Shown here in pieces: positions 9,105-18,665 of a DNA stretch of 64,000 nucleotides. The notes under the pieces were generated by a model. That model was not told the DNA's origin. It made no database searches and was given only the letters and a program-made list of their open reading frames with translations. The DNA lies in assembly GCA_009746045.1 (NCBI GenBank), contig RPFO01000041.1, forward strand, positions 6,323,323 to 6,387,322, in the 5' to 3' direction. Position 1 is the stretch's first letter; each line of letters starts with the position of its first letter. The stretch comes from Mesostigma viride. Taxonomy: Eukaryota > Streptophyta > Mesostigmatophyceae > Mesostigmatales > Mesostigmataceae. A program made the translations under genes and the position numbers.

Positions 9105-11648
9105 ATGCCTCTAAGCACTACGTGGGGGAGAGTGAGGTCAGCACGCAGACGCCAGCGTGCAACTCGCCGCCGCCGGACCTTCACTCTACAACACAAGGTG
9201 ATTACGTGGTTGAATTGGCTATGGCACGGGGGGGCAGACCCTCCGCCTAAATCTGGAGGCGCGTGCTCCAGAGGAACGGCGGAGGCCCTGAAAAGGGTCA
9301 AGAAGCACTGCGAGTGGTACAGTCGCCGCGTAACCGGCGTTGCGACAGGCCCCGCAGAAGGAAGTGATCTAATCTATGGGAAATGTAATAAGTATGAACA
9401 ACTTGTGGCGGAGCGGGTGAGTCTGCCGAAGCGCGAGGTGGCAGGAAAGGCGAAGCTGCTGGATTTGCTGGCGCTACGACCTAGTTGGCGAGAGGTGTAC
9501 GCGAGCGAAGCCAACTGCATCAAGCCGGAGGTGGCTGCCAGTGCGAGGTATTGGAATGTACCTGCCCCCAGCCGAGGGTGCACCATGGCGGAGTGGGGCA
9601 AGTTGATGGGGAGGGCAGCGGACGTGGGGATGGTGGAGTTCCGAGAGACGCGGCCAAAGTGGGTAGACGGATGTTTTGGGGTGGCCAAAGGAGTGGGGGA
9701 GTTAAGGCTCATTGTGAATAAGAAGTTGGGGAACGCACTGTGGGTGGACCCCCCTAAGACGGTGTTACCCCACCTGGGCATATACTCGGAGGTCTATATC
9801 AAGGGTCGGTGCTACACGGCCAAGAGCGATCTGGTCTCGTATTACTATACCATCCAAGTGCCGGAGTGGTGGTGGGATTATCAAGGGCTACCTGATGTGT
9901 GGTCCACCGATGTCGGGCTGCCGGGGCGGCGGAGGAGGGTGTGGCCAGTGCTGAAAGTGCTGGCCATGGGGCACTCCCACGCTGTAGCGCTAGGGGAAGC
10001 CATCCATGAGATGGTCCTCTATGCCACGGGCGCTTTGGATCCTAGACGGCAGGTGAACCGCCTCACAAGTGTAGGGGAGCTGACCGTGCTTCGGAATGCA
10101 TGGGGTAACCCAACCGCCCTAGCCATCGAGTACAAGGAGGAGAGCACGAGGGAGATGCAAATCGACCTTGAGGACCCCCCTGCCCCTATGGTATCCATCA
10201 CTATTGATGACCTGGTGGTCAGCAATGGGCGCACGTGCGAGGCGGTGAATCGCTTAATCGCGAGTGCTATTGAAGACGGGTACGCGCCTAACAACCTTGT
10301 GCCCTCCAAGGACAAGACGATCATGGCTAGCCCGGAGGGGGAGGACGAGCTAGAAGCTCTGGGTGTTGTTCACCGGCGGGATGGGGTGTTGGAGCCGACA
10401 GCTAAGCAGCTCACCCTTGTGGTTGCGCACACTCGTGTACTCCTCGAGAGGGGACGCGCTACCGCTGAGGCGCTGGCGGCCGTCGTGGGCCGGTGGGTGT
10501 GGCTGCAGATGCTCAGCCGCACTTGCTTGTCCATATGGCAGCAGAGTTTTAAGTTCATCAACCTCAAGGGGTGGGGCCAGCGAACGCGACCTTTGTGGCA
10601 AGGTGTGCGCGATGAGCTCGAGTGTGCCATGGCGTTGGCCCCCATGCTCCGTGTGGACCGGGGGGCTGCCCTGGCTCCGGTGGTGGTGGCCTCGGATGCG
10701 TCTAGTTTTGGGCAGGGGGTTGTCTACGCTGAGATGGCCCCAGCTGAGGTGACGGAATTAGCTCGGGCCCGGGAGGTGCGGGGTTACCCAACCCTCCTCA
10801 CCCCAGGTGAGGCCATGTATGCCGGGCCTAGACCCTTGACCAAGGCCGCGGAAAAAGCCATCATCCACGGGCGATGGCGCGTCGGGATCAAGAGTCGCTG
10901 GCGCGATTCGACCATGCACATCAACGAGAAGGAAGTGCGGGCCGCTGTGAAGGGGGTGGAGCGCTCGGCCCGGAACCTCGGAACATGGGGTAAGCGGGTG
11001 GTGAGGTTAGTGGACTCCACTGCCGCTTTGGGCTGCTTGGCTAAAGGGCGTTCCTCTTCTTACCGGTTAAACAAGCAATGCCGCCGGTTGTGCGCTCTTA
11101 CGTTGGTCACCGGCAGCCGCTCACAATGGGTCTGGACGCCAAGTGAGCTTCAGCCTGCGGATGGGCCTTCGCGGGGGCTTTCCATGGCTGCCTCGGTGGC
11201 CGGGTGGGTCCGCGATTTGACTCGCGAGGGTGTTCATCCCAATCCCGGGCCTCGGCTTGGCGCTAGCTACTTGACCCTTCTTGAGGGCAAGGTGAAGCCG
11301 GCTACTTTGATGGTTTACCATCGGGGTCTTAGGTCCTTTTTCGCATGGTGGGCGAGCCGGCGGGGTCGGGTTGGCAGCTTGTTGCGCGGCTTGACGATAG
11401 AGGAATACTATTGCGAGTATGTCGCTTGGGCGCACTCACGGTGTTACAGCCGCCAGTTGTGTGTCAATGCGCTTATGGGCCTGAATTTGTACTTCCCCCG
11501 GGAGGTGCGGGATTGGGCCTTGGCACGAAGTGTTTTGGCTGGCTGGCGCACGTTGGCACCCCCTCGTGCCCCCCCCCCATTCCATGGGAGGCTGCGTTTG
11601 CGCTTGCTTGTACTATGGTGCTCCAGCGGCAGCCTCGTGCGGCTATGA
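9105..11648 (+). CDS. Reverse transcriptase-RNase H polyprotein with recombinase N-terminus
   Basis: The frame is open from 8667, but ATG 9105 (MPLSTTWGRV), just after the ORF1 stop, is the likely start. RT motifs in order: GELRLIVNKKL, TAKSDLVSYYYTIQVP (first catalytic Asp), MGHSHAVALGEA and ITIDDLVVSN (catalytic Asp pair). RNase H follows with VVASDASSFGQG, INEKEVRAAV, RLVDSTAALG and QPADGPSR, giving a complete Asp-Glu-Asp-Asp set. After RNase H comes a 2A-like stretch ending GVHPNPGP (11229-11252), then the helical N-terminal domain of the tyrosine recombinase (TLMVYHRGLRSFFAWW). The frame leaves the recombinase at a ten-C run (11569-11578) and ends 70 bases later in unrelated residues. 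Confidence 0.88.
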   Translation: MPLSTTWGRVRSARRRQRATRRRRTFTLQHKVITWLNWLWHGGADPPPKSGGACSRGTAEALKRVKKHCEWYSRRVTGVATGPAEGSDLIYGKCNKYEQLVAERVSLPKREVAGKAKLLDLLALRPSWREVYASEANCIKPEVAASARYWNVPAPSRGCTMAEWGKLMGRAADVGMVEFRETRPKWVDGCFGVAKGVGELRLIVNKKLGNALWVDPPKTVLPHLGIYSEVYIKGRCYTAKSDLVSYYYTIQVPEWWWDYQGLPDVWSTDVGLPGRRRRVWPVLKVLAMGHSHAVALGEAIHEMVLYATGALDPRRQVNRLTSVGELTVLRNAWGNPTALAIEYKEESTREMQIDLEDPPAPMVSITIDDLVVSNGRTCEAVNRLIASAIEDGYAPNNLVPSKDKTIMASPEGEDELEALGVVHRRDGVLEPTAKQLTLVVAHTRVLLERGRATAEALAAVVGRWVWLQMLSRTCLSIWQQSFKFINLKGWGQRTRPLWQGVRDELECAMALAPMLRVDRGAALAPVVVASDASSFGQGVVYAEMAPAEVTELARAREVRGYPTLLTPGEAMYAGPRPLTKAAEKAIIHGRWRVGIKSRWRDSTMHINEKEVRAAVKGVERSARNLGTWGKRVVRLVDSTAALGCLAKGRSSSYRLNKQCRRLCALTLVTGSRSQWVWTPSELQPADGPSRGLSMAASVAGWVRDLTREGVHPNPGPRLGASYLTLLEGKVKPATLMVYHRGLRSFFAWWASRRGRVGSLLRGLTIEEYYCEYVAWAHSRCYSRQLCVNALMGLNLYFPREVRDWALARSVLAGWRTLAPPRAPPPFHGRLRLRLLVLWCSSGSLVRL
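11229..11252 (+). other. 2A-like GVHPNPGP motif between RNase H and recombinase
   Basis: Codons read R-E-G-V-H-P-N-P-G-P. The 2A ribosome-skipping consensus is D(V/I)ExNPGP; here G replaces D and H replaces E, while NPGP is intact. It sits at the domain boundary where a cut would release RT-RNase H from the recombinase. Activity is uncertain. Confidence 0.5.
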
Positions 11649-12181
11649 TGGTCATCGTTATTTTCCAACAATACCTGCGGGTATCGGAGGCGCTCAACCT
11701 GTTGGTCGGCCATGTGCGCTTGCAGCCTGATGTTCGGTTGCGGGGTTCGCAGCGGGGCGCCTTGTTGTTGATGTCAGCTAAGACGGCTAAGGGGGAGGTG
11801 CAGTCTGTGGTGATCGAGGATGTCATGACTGAGACCCTCTTGCGGGCTTGTATGCGTGGCAAGGCGGCCTGGGAGCGGGTGTTCCCTTACGATTATGCCC
11901 AGTTCAGCCGGGTTTGGCATCAGGCCACGCAAGCTTTGGGGGTCGACACGGTGTTTACCATTCACGGGCTGCGGCATGGGGGGGCTACCTATGATTTTTT
12001 GCGGCAGCGCAGCATGGCTGATATTCAGCATCGGGGTCGCTGGCGCAGCAGCAAAACTGTCGCCCACTATGTGGGATTGCACCGGAGCTTGGCCCTCACC
12101 CTTCCTGACGCCCTGGTTCGGGCTATCGCCGCCTGCCCCCCGCGCATTTGGCGGAGCGTCTTTTCTCTGCCTTCCTCTTAA
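11579..12181 (+). CDS. Tyrosine recombinase catalytic domain (-1 frame)
   Basis: The catalytic half of the recombinase lies in the frame one base back from ORF2; that frame is open from 11345, but real homology starts after the C-run at 11569-11578. Catalytic signature in order: Arg in YLRVSEALNLL, Lys in SAKTAKGEV, HGLRHGGAT (His-x-x-Arg), HRGRW and the nucleophile Tyr in HYVGLHRS. This enzyme would join the circular DNA intermediate to a target site. A -1 frameshift on the C-run, or a lost base, separates it from its N-terminal domain in ORF2. It stops at 12181, 76 bases before B1. Confidence 0.88.
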   Translation: MPWEAAFALACTMVLQRQPRAAMMVIVIFQQYLRVSEALNLLVGHVRLQPDVRLRGSQRGALLLMSAKTAKGEVQSVVIEDVMTETLLRACMRGKAAWERVFPYDYAQFSRVWHQATQALGVDTVFTIHGLRHGGATYDFLRQRSMADIQHRGRWRSSKTVAHYVGLHRSLALTLPDALVRAIAACPPRIWRSVFSLPSS

Positions 12182-12257
12182 GTTCCCTTCATTCTTGTCT
12201 TATGCGTCCACCGGTTTTTGTTTTGCCCCTGGCTTGGGTCGCCAGGGAGGGATGTAA

Positions 12258-12391
12258 GGGTAAGGCTAGCCTTTTTGGACATAAAGTGTTCCCATGGGTA
12301 AGGATGGCCAGTTGAGGGCCACTTCCCGATGTGCTCTACTTATTGTTTTAATAAAGAGTCTGGTTACCCTGGAGTTCCACGGTTAATAGAA
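12258..12391 (+). repeat. Split direct repeat B1
   Basis: 134 bp starting GGGTAAGG and ending AATAGAA, identical by eye to B2 (12804-12937). It contains AATAAAG near 12349, a possible polyadenylation signal, and overlaps the first two bases of A2. Confidence 0.92.
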
Positions 12392-12770
12392 TCGGGGTTC
12401 TCTGAACATAGTTTCTTTATAGTGATACGGAAGGGGAGCCGCTGATGCTAGGTGAAATAGAGCTGGGTGATGTGATCGTAATAAGGTTGATTAGGCTTCT
12501 AGTGTACGAGTATTACGGAAGATATGGCCTAATTGTTGCGGCCCATACCTTGACGGTGTGCTGAGTACCTTGACGACGGATTTTTGCGTCTAGGTTCTCC
12601 TAGCAGATCTGTGATTGCGGACGGGTTTGCAACAGGCAATATCTGAAGTAAAACTTGACGGCTAAAACTGTTTAGAGGCCGTTGCCGGATCTGGCCGTTG
12701 GTAGAGAGCCGTTGGCCTTGAAACACGATAAAAGCTTGCTCACCTAGCTCATGGCGGTCTCTTTTGTTTT
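12390..12770 (+). repeat. Split direct repeat A2
   Basis: Second copy of the 381-bp A repeat, directly abutting B1. The B1-A2 junction recreates the sequence expected where the element's two ends meet in a circle. Confidence 0.92.
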
Positions 12771-12803
12771 CCCACCCGCCCTCCCTGTGTGTTGCCTGTT
12801 TGG

Positions 12804-12937
12804 GGGTAAGGCTAGCCTTTTTGGACATAAAGTGTTCCCATGGGTAAGGATGGCCAGTTGAGGGCCACTTCCCGATGTGCTCTACTTATTGTTTTAATAA
12901 AGAGTCTGGTTACCCTGGAGTTCCACGGTTAATAGAA
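12804..12937 (+). repeat. Split direct repeat B2
   Basis: Right terminus of the element, separated from A2 by 33 unique bases. Host sequence resumes at 12938. Confidence 0.92.
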
Positions 12938-14440
12938 CATCTAATTATGCGCACATTATCTCGGGCTGGTTTTTACTGCGTCTACACGCGTTAATCATCA
13001 CGGGGGTGACGATGAAAGGCAGCACTTGTTATTAGCTTCTGTATCATTGAATTTTTCGCAACCAGTAGTTTTCGTATGATGTATTTCGCGTATTGCATCA
13101 TCGTTCAGGGCCAGGAAAGTCTCGACGCCGTGATGAGATTGCCTTTCTGTCATGAGATTGCTAGCTTTCCGCTAGCCTTCTTTTTGCGGTTTCGGCATGG
13201 CGCAGTTTAGTGTACCTGCGGATACCGTCAACAAGGTAAAGTCGTTATATCATTCGGTAAGTAATCTCGGACACGTTGTTGAAGGTTTGTGGTGTTAAGT
13301 TCGCTAACTTACTACTCCTGTGTACTAGTTTGTGGTTGTGGTTTTGTACAACCGTCGTCGTAAGATTTTCATCAGTTTTGTTCATGATTAGCTGCGTCTG
13401 TACCTAATTTTCTAGAATGACGATTGATTTAACATCTAAAGGAGTTGTAGATGGTAGCACGATGGTTTCTATTGCCTAAATTCTTCAGGAAAGATGGTAT
13501 CATGGCCAGTTTTTTGTCAGCCTTTTGGCTTTGCTAGTAAAGGACGCCTGTGCAGTTGTGCAGTCCGTGCAACATCTATGGAGGCCCCAGTGCCTTGCTG
13601 ACGTAGAAAAGAAGTTCGATGCAGTGTTTGTATATTTTCATCCTAGGCATGCAAATGGAGGTCATTTCTCATGTTCTGGATGCATGGGTAACACCGCCCC
13701 TTGCACCCCCTTGCTACGTGTGCATTTGGGCCTTGGTTTGTGAAGACGTCCAATATTGCATTATCACTTAACATTGCATTGTAAGTGTCTTTTTTATCGC
13801 ACCCGTGCACCCCCCTGAGATTAGTGCTGTATTTAGCACCCATAGGACATATAGGACATTGCAACATGACTAATGACATGACCCCGAAGTAACTCCCTAT
13901 ATGCGTGTGCTTTGGTCCCAGTATGGACACTAGATTGTTATCAGGCTGGTTTCTGGACATTATCATGCAAGGTGCAACCAGCCATAATTAGGGGTAGAGT
14001 TACACACTGGTCATCCAAGGGCTAAGTGCAGGCCAGCACGCGGTAAAATGGTGACTGTGCATTAATATTAAAAAATTAAATTACGACACGCAGACGCTAC
14101 GCGTTGATCAGGCGTCGCGTGACCGCCATGCGACCATTAATAGTTGTCGCGTATATTACATCCTCAATGATGTGGAGGCGGAGATGGAATGAGTATCTAT
14201 AATGTAACCTTGAGTGACAGGGTTGCTGGCACCACGGCCCGAATCACTGTTATTACACTTGTACTGAATTGGGTCACATGCATACCCCCACCGACTTGGG
14301 GTTGGTATCCTTTATATATCCTGCCATGGACTGGAATCGTTGTCTCCTTGAATACATGTATAACTCACATGGGTCAGGGGGCCTGCCCATATTCACCACT
14401 ATATTAATCCCTAAAAGGTGCTTACATTGTCCTCGGTCGC
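12938..14440. other. Low-density region, possible two-exon gene at 13197-13690
   Basis: No recognisable element. One gene-like structure is on the plus strand: ATG 13197 (MAQFSVPADTVNK) followed directly by GTAAAG, and after an intron of about 250 bases an AG at about 13488 leads into a phase-matched open exon (ERWYHGQFFVSLLALL, LADVEKKFDAVFVYFHPR). This is seen only as splice-compatible reading frame; no family is recognised. The rest, including a Cys-containing reverse frame at 13643-13966, gives nothing supportable. Confidence 0.3.
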
Positions 14441-14449
14441 ATTCATGCA

Positions 14450-15030
14450 TGCATTCGCGTATCCATGCATGCAATCACTTCCATCCCTGCAAGCATTCAC
14501 GCATCCATGCATGCAAACACCATCCATCCACGCAAGCATTCACGTATCCATGCATGCAAACACCATCCACCCCAAGCATTCACACATTCATGCATGCAAA
14601 CACCATCCATCCATGCTAGCATTCACGTATCCATGCATGCAAACACCACCCATCCGTGCAAGCATTCACGTATCCATGCATGCAAACACCATCCACCCAG
14701 GCAAGCATTCACGCATCCATGCATGCAAACACCATCCACCCATGCAAGCATTCACGTATCCATGCATGCAAACACCATCCACCCCAAGCTTTCAGGTATC
14801 CATGCATGCAAACACCACCCATCCATGCATGCAAACACCATCCACCCATGCAAGCATTCACACATTCATGCATGCAAACACCATCCATCCCTGCAAGCAT
14901 TTACGTATCCATGCATGCAAACACCACCCATCCCTGCAAGCATTCACGTATCCATGCATGCAAACACCATCCATCCCTGCAAGCATTCACGTATCCACGC
15001 ATGCAAACACCATCCATCCCTGCAAGCATT
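14450..15030. repeat. 43-bp minisatellite
   Basis: About 13 tandem units of roughly 43 bp, each with GCAAGCATTCACG, ATCCATGCATGCAAACAC and CATCCATCC. Some units are shortened or have CACATTCATG variants. Units stay open in all three plus frames and produce artefactual repetitive ORFs. A degenerate continuation reaches about 15180. Confidence 0.9.
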
Positions 15031-15180
15031 AATGCAATATCGATTCGGGTAATTAGCACCCATCCTGCGAGCATCCATGCAATTACCACCCATCCTGCGA
15101 ACATTCACGTGCAATCCATGCATGCAGACACCGCCATCCATTCGATGCAAGCATTCACGTTTCCATGCAGCCACCCATCC

Positions 15181-16587
15181 TCGGCCCGCAGCATCATGGT
15201 GAACACAGCATTTCCCTTGCCCGGCCTGCGGCCGGACTGTAACACTGGACTGTCTCACCGCTTTAACAAAGACGGTTCAGGGCGATATATGTAGTCGCCT
15301 CAAAGTTGCACCCGCACGGCCAGCAAATGCTGGGCCGCTGCCATCCCCACTTCACAAACACACCCTCTTTCAGAATCTGTCCAGTATTGTTGCCTAATGC
15401 ATCCCCGTTCGAAAGAGCGACATTATGAAACCACACTGTGCATGAAACAACGCAGTTTGTTTAACATGCCACGGCGCCGACTATACCTCAAGACCATAGC
15501 TGTGTAATGTCGGCGGGACAATGACGGGGTAATGACGCGCAATGACGAGACGATGACGCGCGTGATGATTAGGGAACTGTTTGATAACGAAAGGTTAGTG
15601 GTTGTAGACTAATTATAGGTCGTTGATTATTCAATTAAGAGGCGGCACACTTTTGTTTTTGTTCATTATTGCACTCAGACTTCCGCGCGATGAATCCCAC
15701 TGAACTGAACTGAACACCGCGCGGCAAATCAATCGTCGACGGCGTTAACTATTGCAAGCACATATCGGATCCTGCACGCCGATTGGCGACAATTTATTCC
15801 TTCCGGCGCACGTGTACGGCGTACTTTTGGTATACTTGCCAGGTTTGTTGCGATTCTGTTGCATTGCGGAACTCTAGAATTTGTGGGTTTTCAGTTGCGG
15901 AACTGGGTGTTGCGATACTCGAGCACGCTCCCATTTTTCATCCAAACATCACTTTTGAAAAGTAAAGGTGCCATGGTGTGCCCATACCTGCCCTTAATCG
16001 AAGTGGATGATAAAAAAAAATTTTTTGAGTTGCGATTCTTGTTGCGATACTGCGGGTGACCCCTGTAAGGGGTCAGCCGGCGGAGCAGCTACCTCCTCAT
16101 CAGTTGGAATGCGGAATTCCTCAGAATTTGGCATGTTTGGAAAAAGGCTTGTAATACGAGTTGTGAGAGAGTGAATGCCCTGAATTCCGCCATGGTTCTT
16201 GCAGGAATGTTGCCTTTATTAAGGGGACGTGGCGCGCCGAATATTTTCCGCGCCAAAAAATTCGCGGTACCGTCCGTACGGTGTATAATGTGTGCCCGGA
16301 CCGCTCAACACTCGCGGAGGTGGCCATGGCGGCATGCCTTTATGCAATATTAATCGATATGGCACGTAAACAGCTAGAAAAAATGCTTGAATTTCGCAGA
16401 AGATTAGTTGATGACCTCATTTCATGGCGGAAAGTTTACGGTTTGCAATATCGCTAATTTCTCGAACGGCTACGGGCGCGGGGGTCCAGGATATAATTTC
16501 TCTTGCGGATCATGAAATTTAATGCAGGTTTACGGCAGCTATTGTGAGGCAACGTAGGCTCTAAAGACCGATTATGAAGCTTACTTA
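15181..16587. other. Unassigned region
   Basis: No convincing gene or element. At 16024-16070, GTTGCGATTCTTGTTGCG followed by a GGGTGACCCCTG stretch is the inverse of a segment at about 7293-7340 in element G, so a piece of the same repeat family is present. TGACGCG-like words cluster at 15515-15570. Confidence 0.4.
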
Positions 16588-16958
16588 ATGGCGTTGTCGA
16601 GTTTGTGCCGAAGCTTCCCGGTTTCTTTTACATTTCCGGCATTCAAGGTAAGAACCTACGCAGGCCTGCGCATGTCGCCTTCGACGTATTCACGGAAGGC
16701 GCACCTTCCTTGTTCGCCTGATCAATGGATGATGTCTTTTATTGTTCGAGCTTGCGTGCCAGTTTATGCATGAAACATTTCCACGCAGGCAGGTGCATTG
16801 ACGTCGGCCTTTCGCCTTTTTTTCGGGCAGTTTCCCTGCAGGAAGCGCTCCATTTCTTTCGGTTGCATCGTCAGATTCCTAGCAATTTCGTACAATTTCG
16901 TGTAGTTTGTGGCTGGCATGCTAAATGCGCCGAGGTCAAGTTGTTGGTAATGTGTTGA
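16588..16958 (+). other. Candidate small two-exon gene
   Basis: ATG 16588 opens a 20-codon exon (MALSSLCRSF...FPAFK) ending in GTAAGA at 16648. A second open frame (EALHFFRLHRQIPSNF, VVCGWHAKCAEVKLL) begins after a TGCAG near 16841 in matching phase and stops at 16958. The start, donor and acceptor are read directly from the sequence. The product, about 58 residues, is not recognised and the model is speculative. Confidence 0.25.
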
Positions 16959-17764
16959 CATTTGTTTTCCATAATCCTTTGGACATGAGCTTGCTCAGAC
17001 GCTTTGTTATGTGCCGGATCTGACACGCCTGTTTTAGTAACGACATCCGGCATGTGCCTAGAGGCTAACAAGCTGGCATCAGCTTCTTAGCAAATTGCCA
17101 TATTGGAAAGGAAGGTGAGAGTGGTTCTTTTGCTGGCCATACTGCATGAGTGGCATTGCATTAGATAGGTGTTTATATTGCTTTCCTTGAGCTATGACCA
17201 TTAAGACTTCCCTGCTATGTGTGCAGCAAGGCAAGCTGGATAGGATGTGAATGGTTGGCAGACAACATGTATGATTTGCTGCCAAGTTTGCAGGCTGCAG
17301 TTCCCTCTATTGCTTGGGCAGTCTTTCTAAGGTTTTTACACGTATACTTGCTGAGTTCTTGGCATAAATTTACATGGTAACCTTGGGCTGAGCATAGTGT
17401 ATGCTCTCTTGGTGCGTGTATGCCTAGCGATGGTGTTGCTATGCGCACGCTGGCAAGGCTGGCCATGCTGAGGGCAGGGGAGGGCAGATGAGGTGCCCAG
17501 CCTTTTCTTATGTTGTGTGATCGAGTTGGGCATGTTTTTTGGCTTCTTGGATGGAAAACATGATGTCTAGGTGGCCTTATACACAGAAAAACCTCATTTA
17601 GCGTATGTTCAGGTTTTAGCACGCAAAACCTTATAACTTGAGCTAGACTTGTCGGAATGACCTGGGACTTGGACCACTGCTGTCCCCCTGTTAGCCGGAT
17701 TTTCGCTTGATTTTGTGGCCTTATTTGAAGTGTTTATGATACATTTATTCCCAATGTCCGGTAA
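16959..17764. other. Unassigned region
   Basis: No convincing coding frame, terminal repeat or element seen on either strand. Confidence 0.4.
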
Positions 17765-18115
17765 AAAAAGACCTGTTTTGCGGGAAAATTAATAACTGTT
17801 CAAGGTTTTGCCATTTCCATGATGTAAATAGCTCAGCAAGCTACACACTCAGGGAACTACAAATGGTTGATTTTTGGTTGCCAACAAATGTGTGCATTGG
17901 CTGGGGCATACCCAGCCCTAATTAGCGTCTTTTTCTATTTATAGCGCAATATTGGCGTATACTTGGGGGTAGTACCCCCAACAAGTGCATGGACAACTCA
18001 CAAGAGATGTTATTTAGTGCCCGCAATCATATTTCAGCATTGTGCAAATGAATTTCAAGTGTTATTACCATAGTTCAATTTTTAAGGGTTTTGGGGTGCC
18101 ACCTCCCCTTAAGAA
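17765..18115 (+). repeat. Dispersed ~350-bp repeat, copy 1
   Basis: This stretch recurs inverted at about 63661-64000. Shared landmarks include CAAGGTTTTG, TAGCTCAGCAAGCTACA, GCGTCTTTTTCTATTTATAG, a GGGGGTAGTACCCCC hairpin and the end GGGGTGCCACCTCCCCTTAA. The copies differ at scattered bases. The TTAA at the end is compatible with a TTAA-targeting DNA transposon, but no second terminus is resolved. Confidence 0.7.
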
Positions 18116-18116
18116 T

Positions 18117-18665
18117 AAGGAACACAGACGTAAGTCACGTCACTTCCAAGACTGCACGCAGCACAGACGACAGGGTCGCAGTGCCAAGAGAGCGTGCACG
18201 CAAGAACTAGCGTCCCGGTGCGACCAAGTCACACATATAGGTTGCTAGGGACGCGTCCAAGTATTCAGCTGTACTGTCACAGCTGAACTGTCAATCAATT
18301 GATTACACAGACTCTGGCACGCCTTTGGCGCGCAGATCTATCAATTGTCCATACGGCTAGTCCTGTGGACCTATCCGTACACTACTCAGCATCAATTGTC
18401 TCATAGGTCCTGGCGCGCTACAGCGCGCCTACCTATCAATTGACCATCAAGTCCTGTACAAGTCCTGTCAACGTCCTGCGGACTATCAAAGTGACACTTG
18501 TACATCCTGTGTCCGTACGCGCCCACAGTGGCGCGCCGGGCACTGTCGGCACAGCCTAGGAAACGTCATAACTTTTACGTTCCTTAACCAAATGAGGCGT
18601 TCAAGGTGCCGTTGGAAAGAGCGTAACAATCTCTATCCATCTAACGTAAATTCTTTACGTTAACT
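18117..18665 (-). repeat. Possible LTR-like segment next to the LINE ORF1
   Basis: GC- and TCAATTG-rich block ending CGTTAACT at 18665, the same terminal octamer as the LTRs of element C. It has C-like content near that end (CATAACTTTTACGTTCC; C has CATAACTTTCTTG). It cuts into the last codons of the ORF at 18655-19707. The left end is not defined and no duplication was found. Confidence 0.3.

Larger units (their letters stand above)
7547..12937 (+). mobile_element. Full-length PAT/Ngaro-like (DIRS order) retrotransposon
   Basis: A 5.4-kb element with split direct repeats in the diagnostic order A1 (7547-7927), coding region, B1 (12258-12391), A2 (12390-12770), B2 (12804-12937). A1 and A2 are both 381 bp and B1 and B2 both 134 bp. 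It encodes a gag-like protein, an RT-RNase H and a tyrosine recombinase, and has no integrase or protease. This is the architecture of PAT, Ngaro and Kangaroo elements, which integrate through a circular intermediate without a target duplication; none is seen. Apart from one frameshift in the recombinase it looks intact and recent. Confidence 0.92.

Noticed and set aside
14418-15294. Possible CRISPR array or repeat protein in the 43-bp minisatellite
   Set aside because: Units are contiguous without unique spacers, the context is eukaryotic, and all three frames are open because of the repeat.
18117-18665. Solo LTR of element C's family
   Set aside because: Only the terminal octamer and a short stretch resemble C; no left end or duplication, so kept only as a low-confidence repeat.
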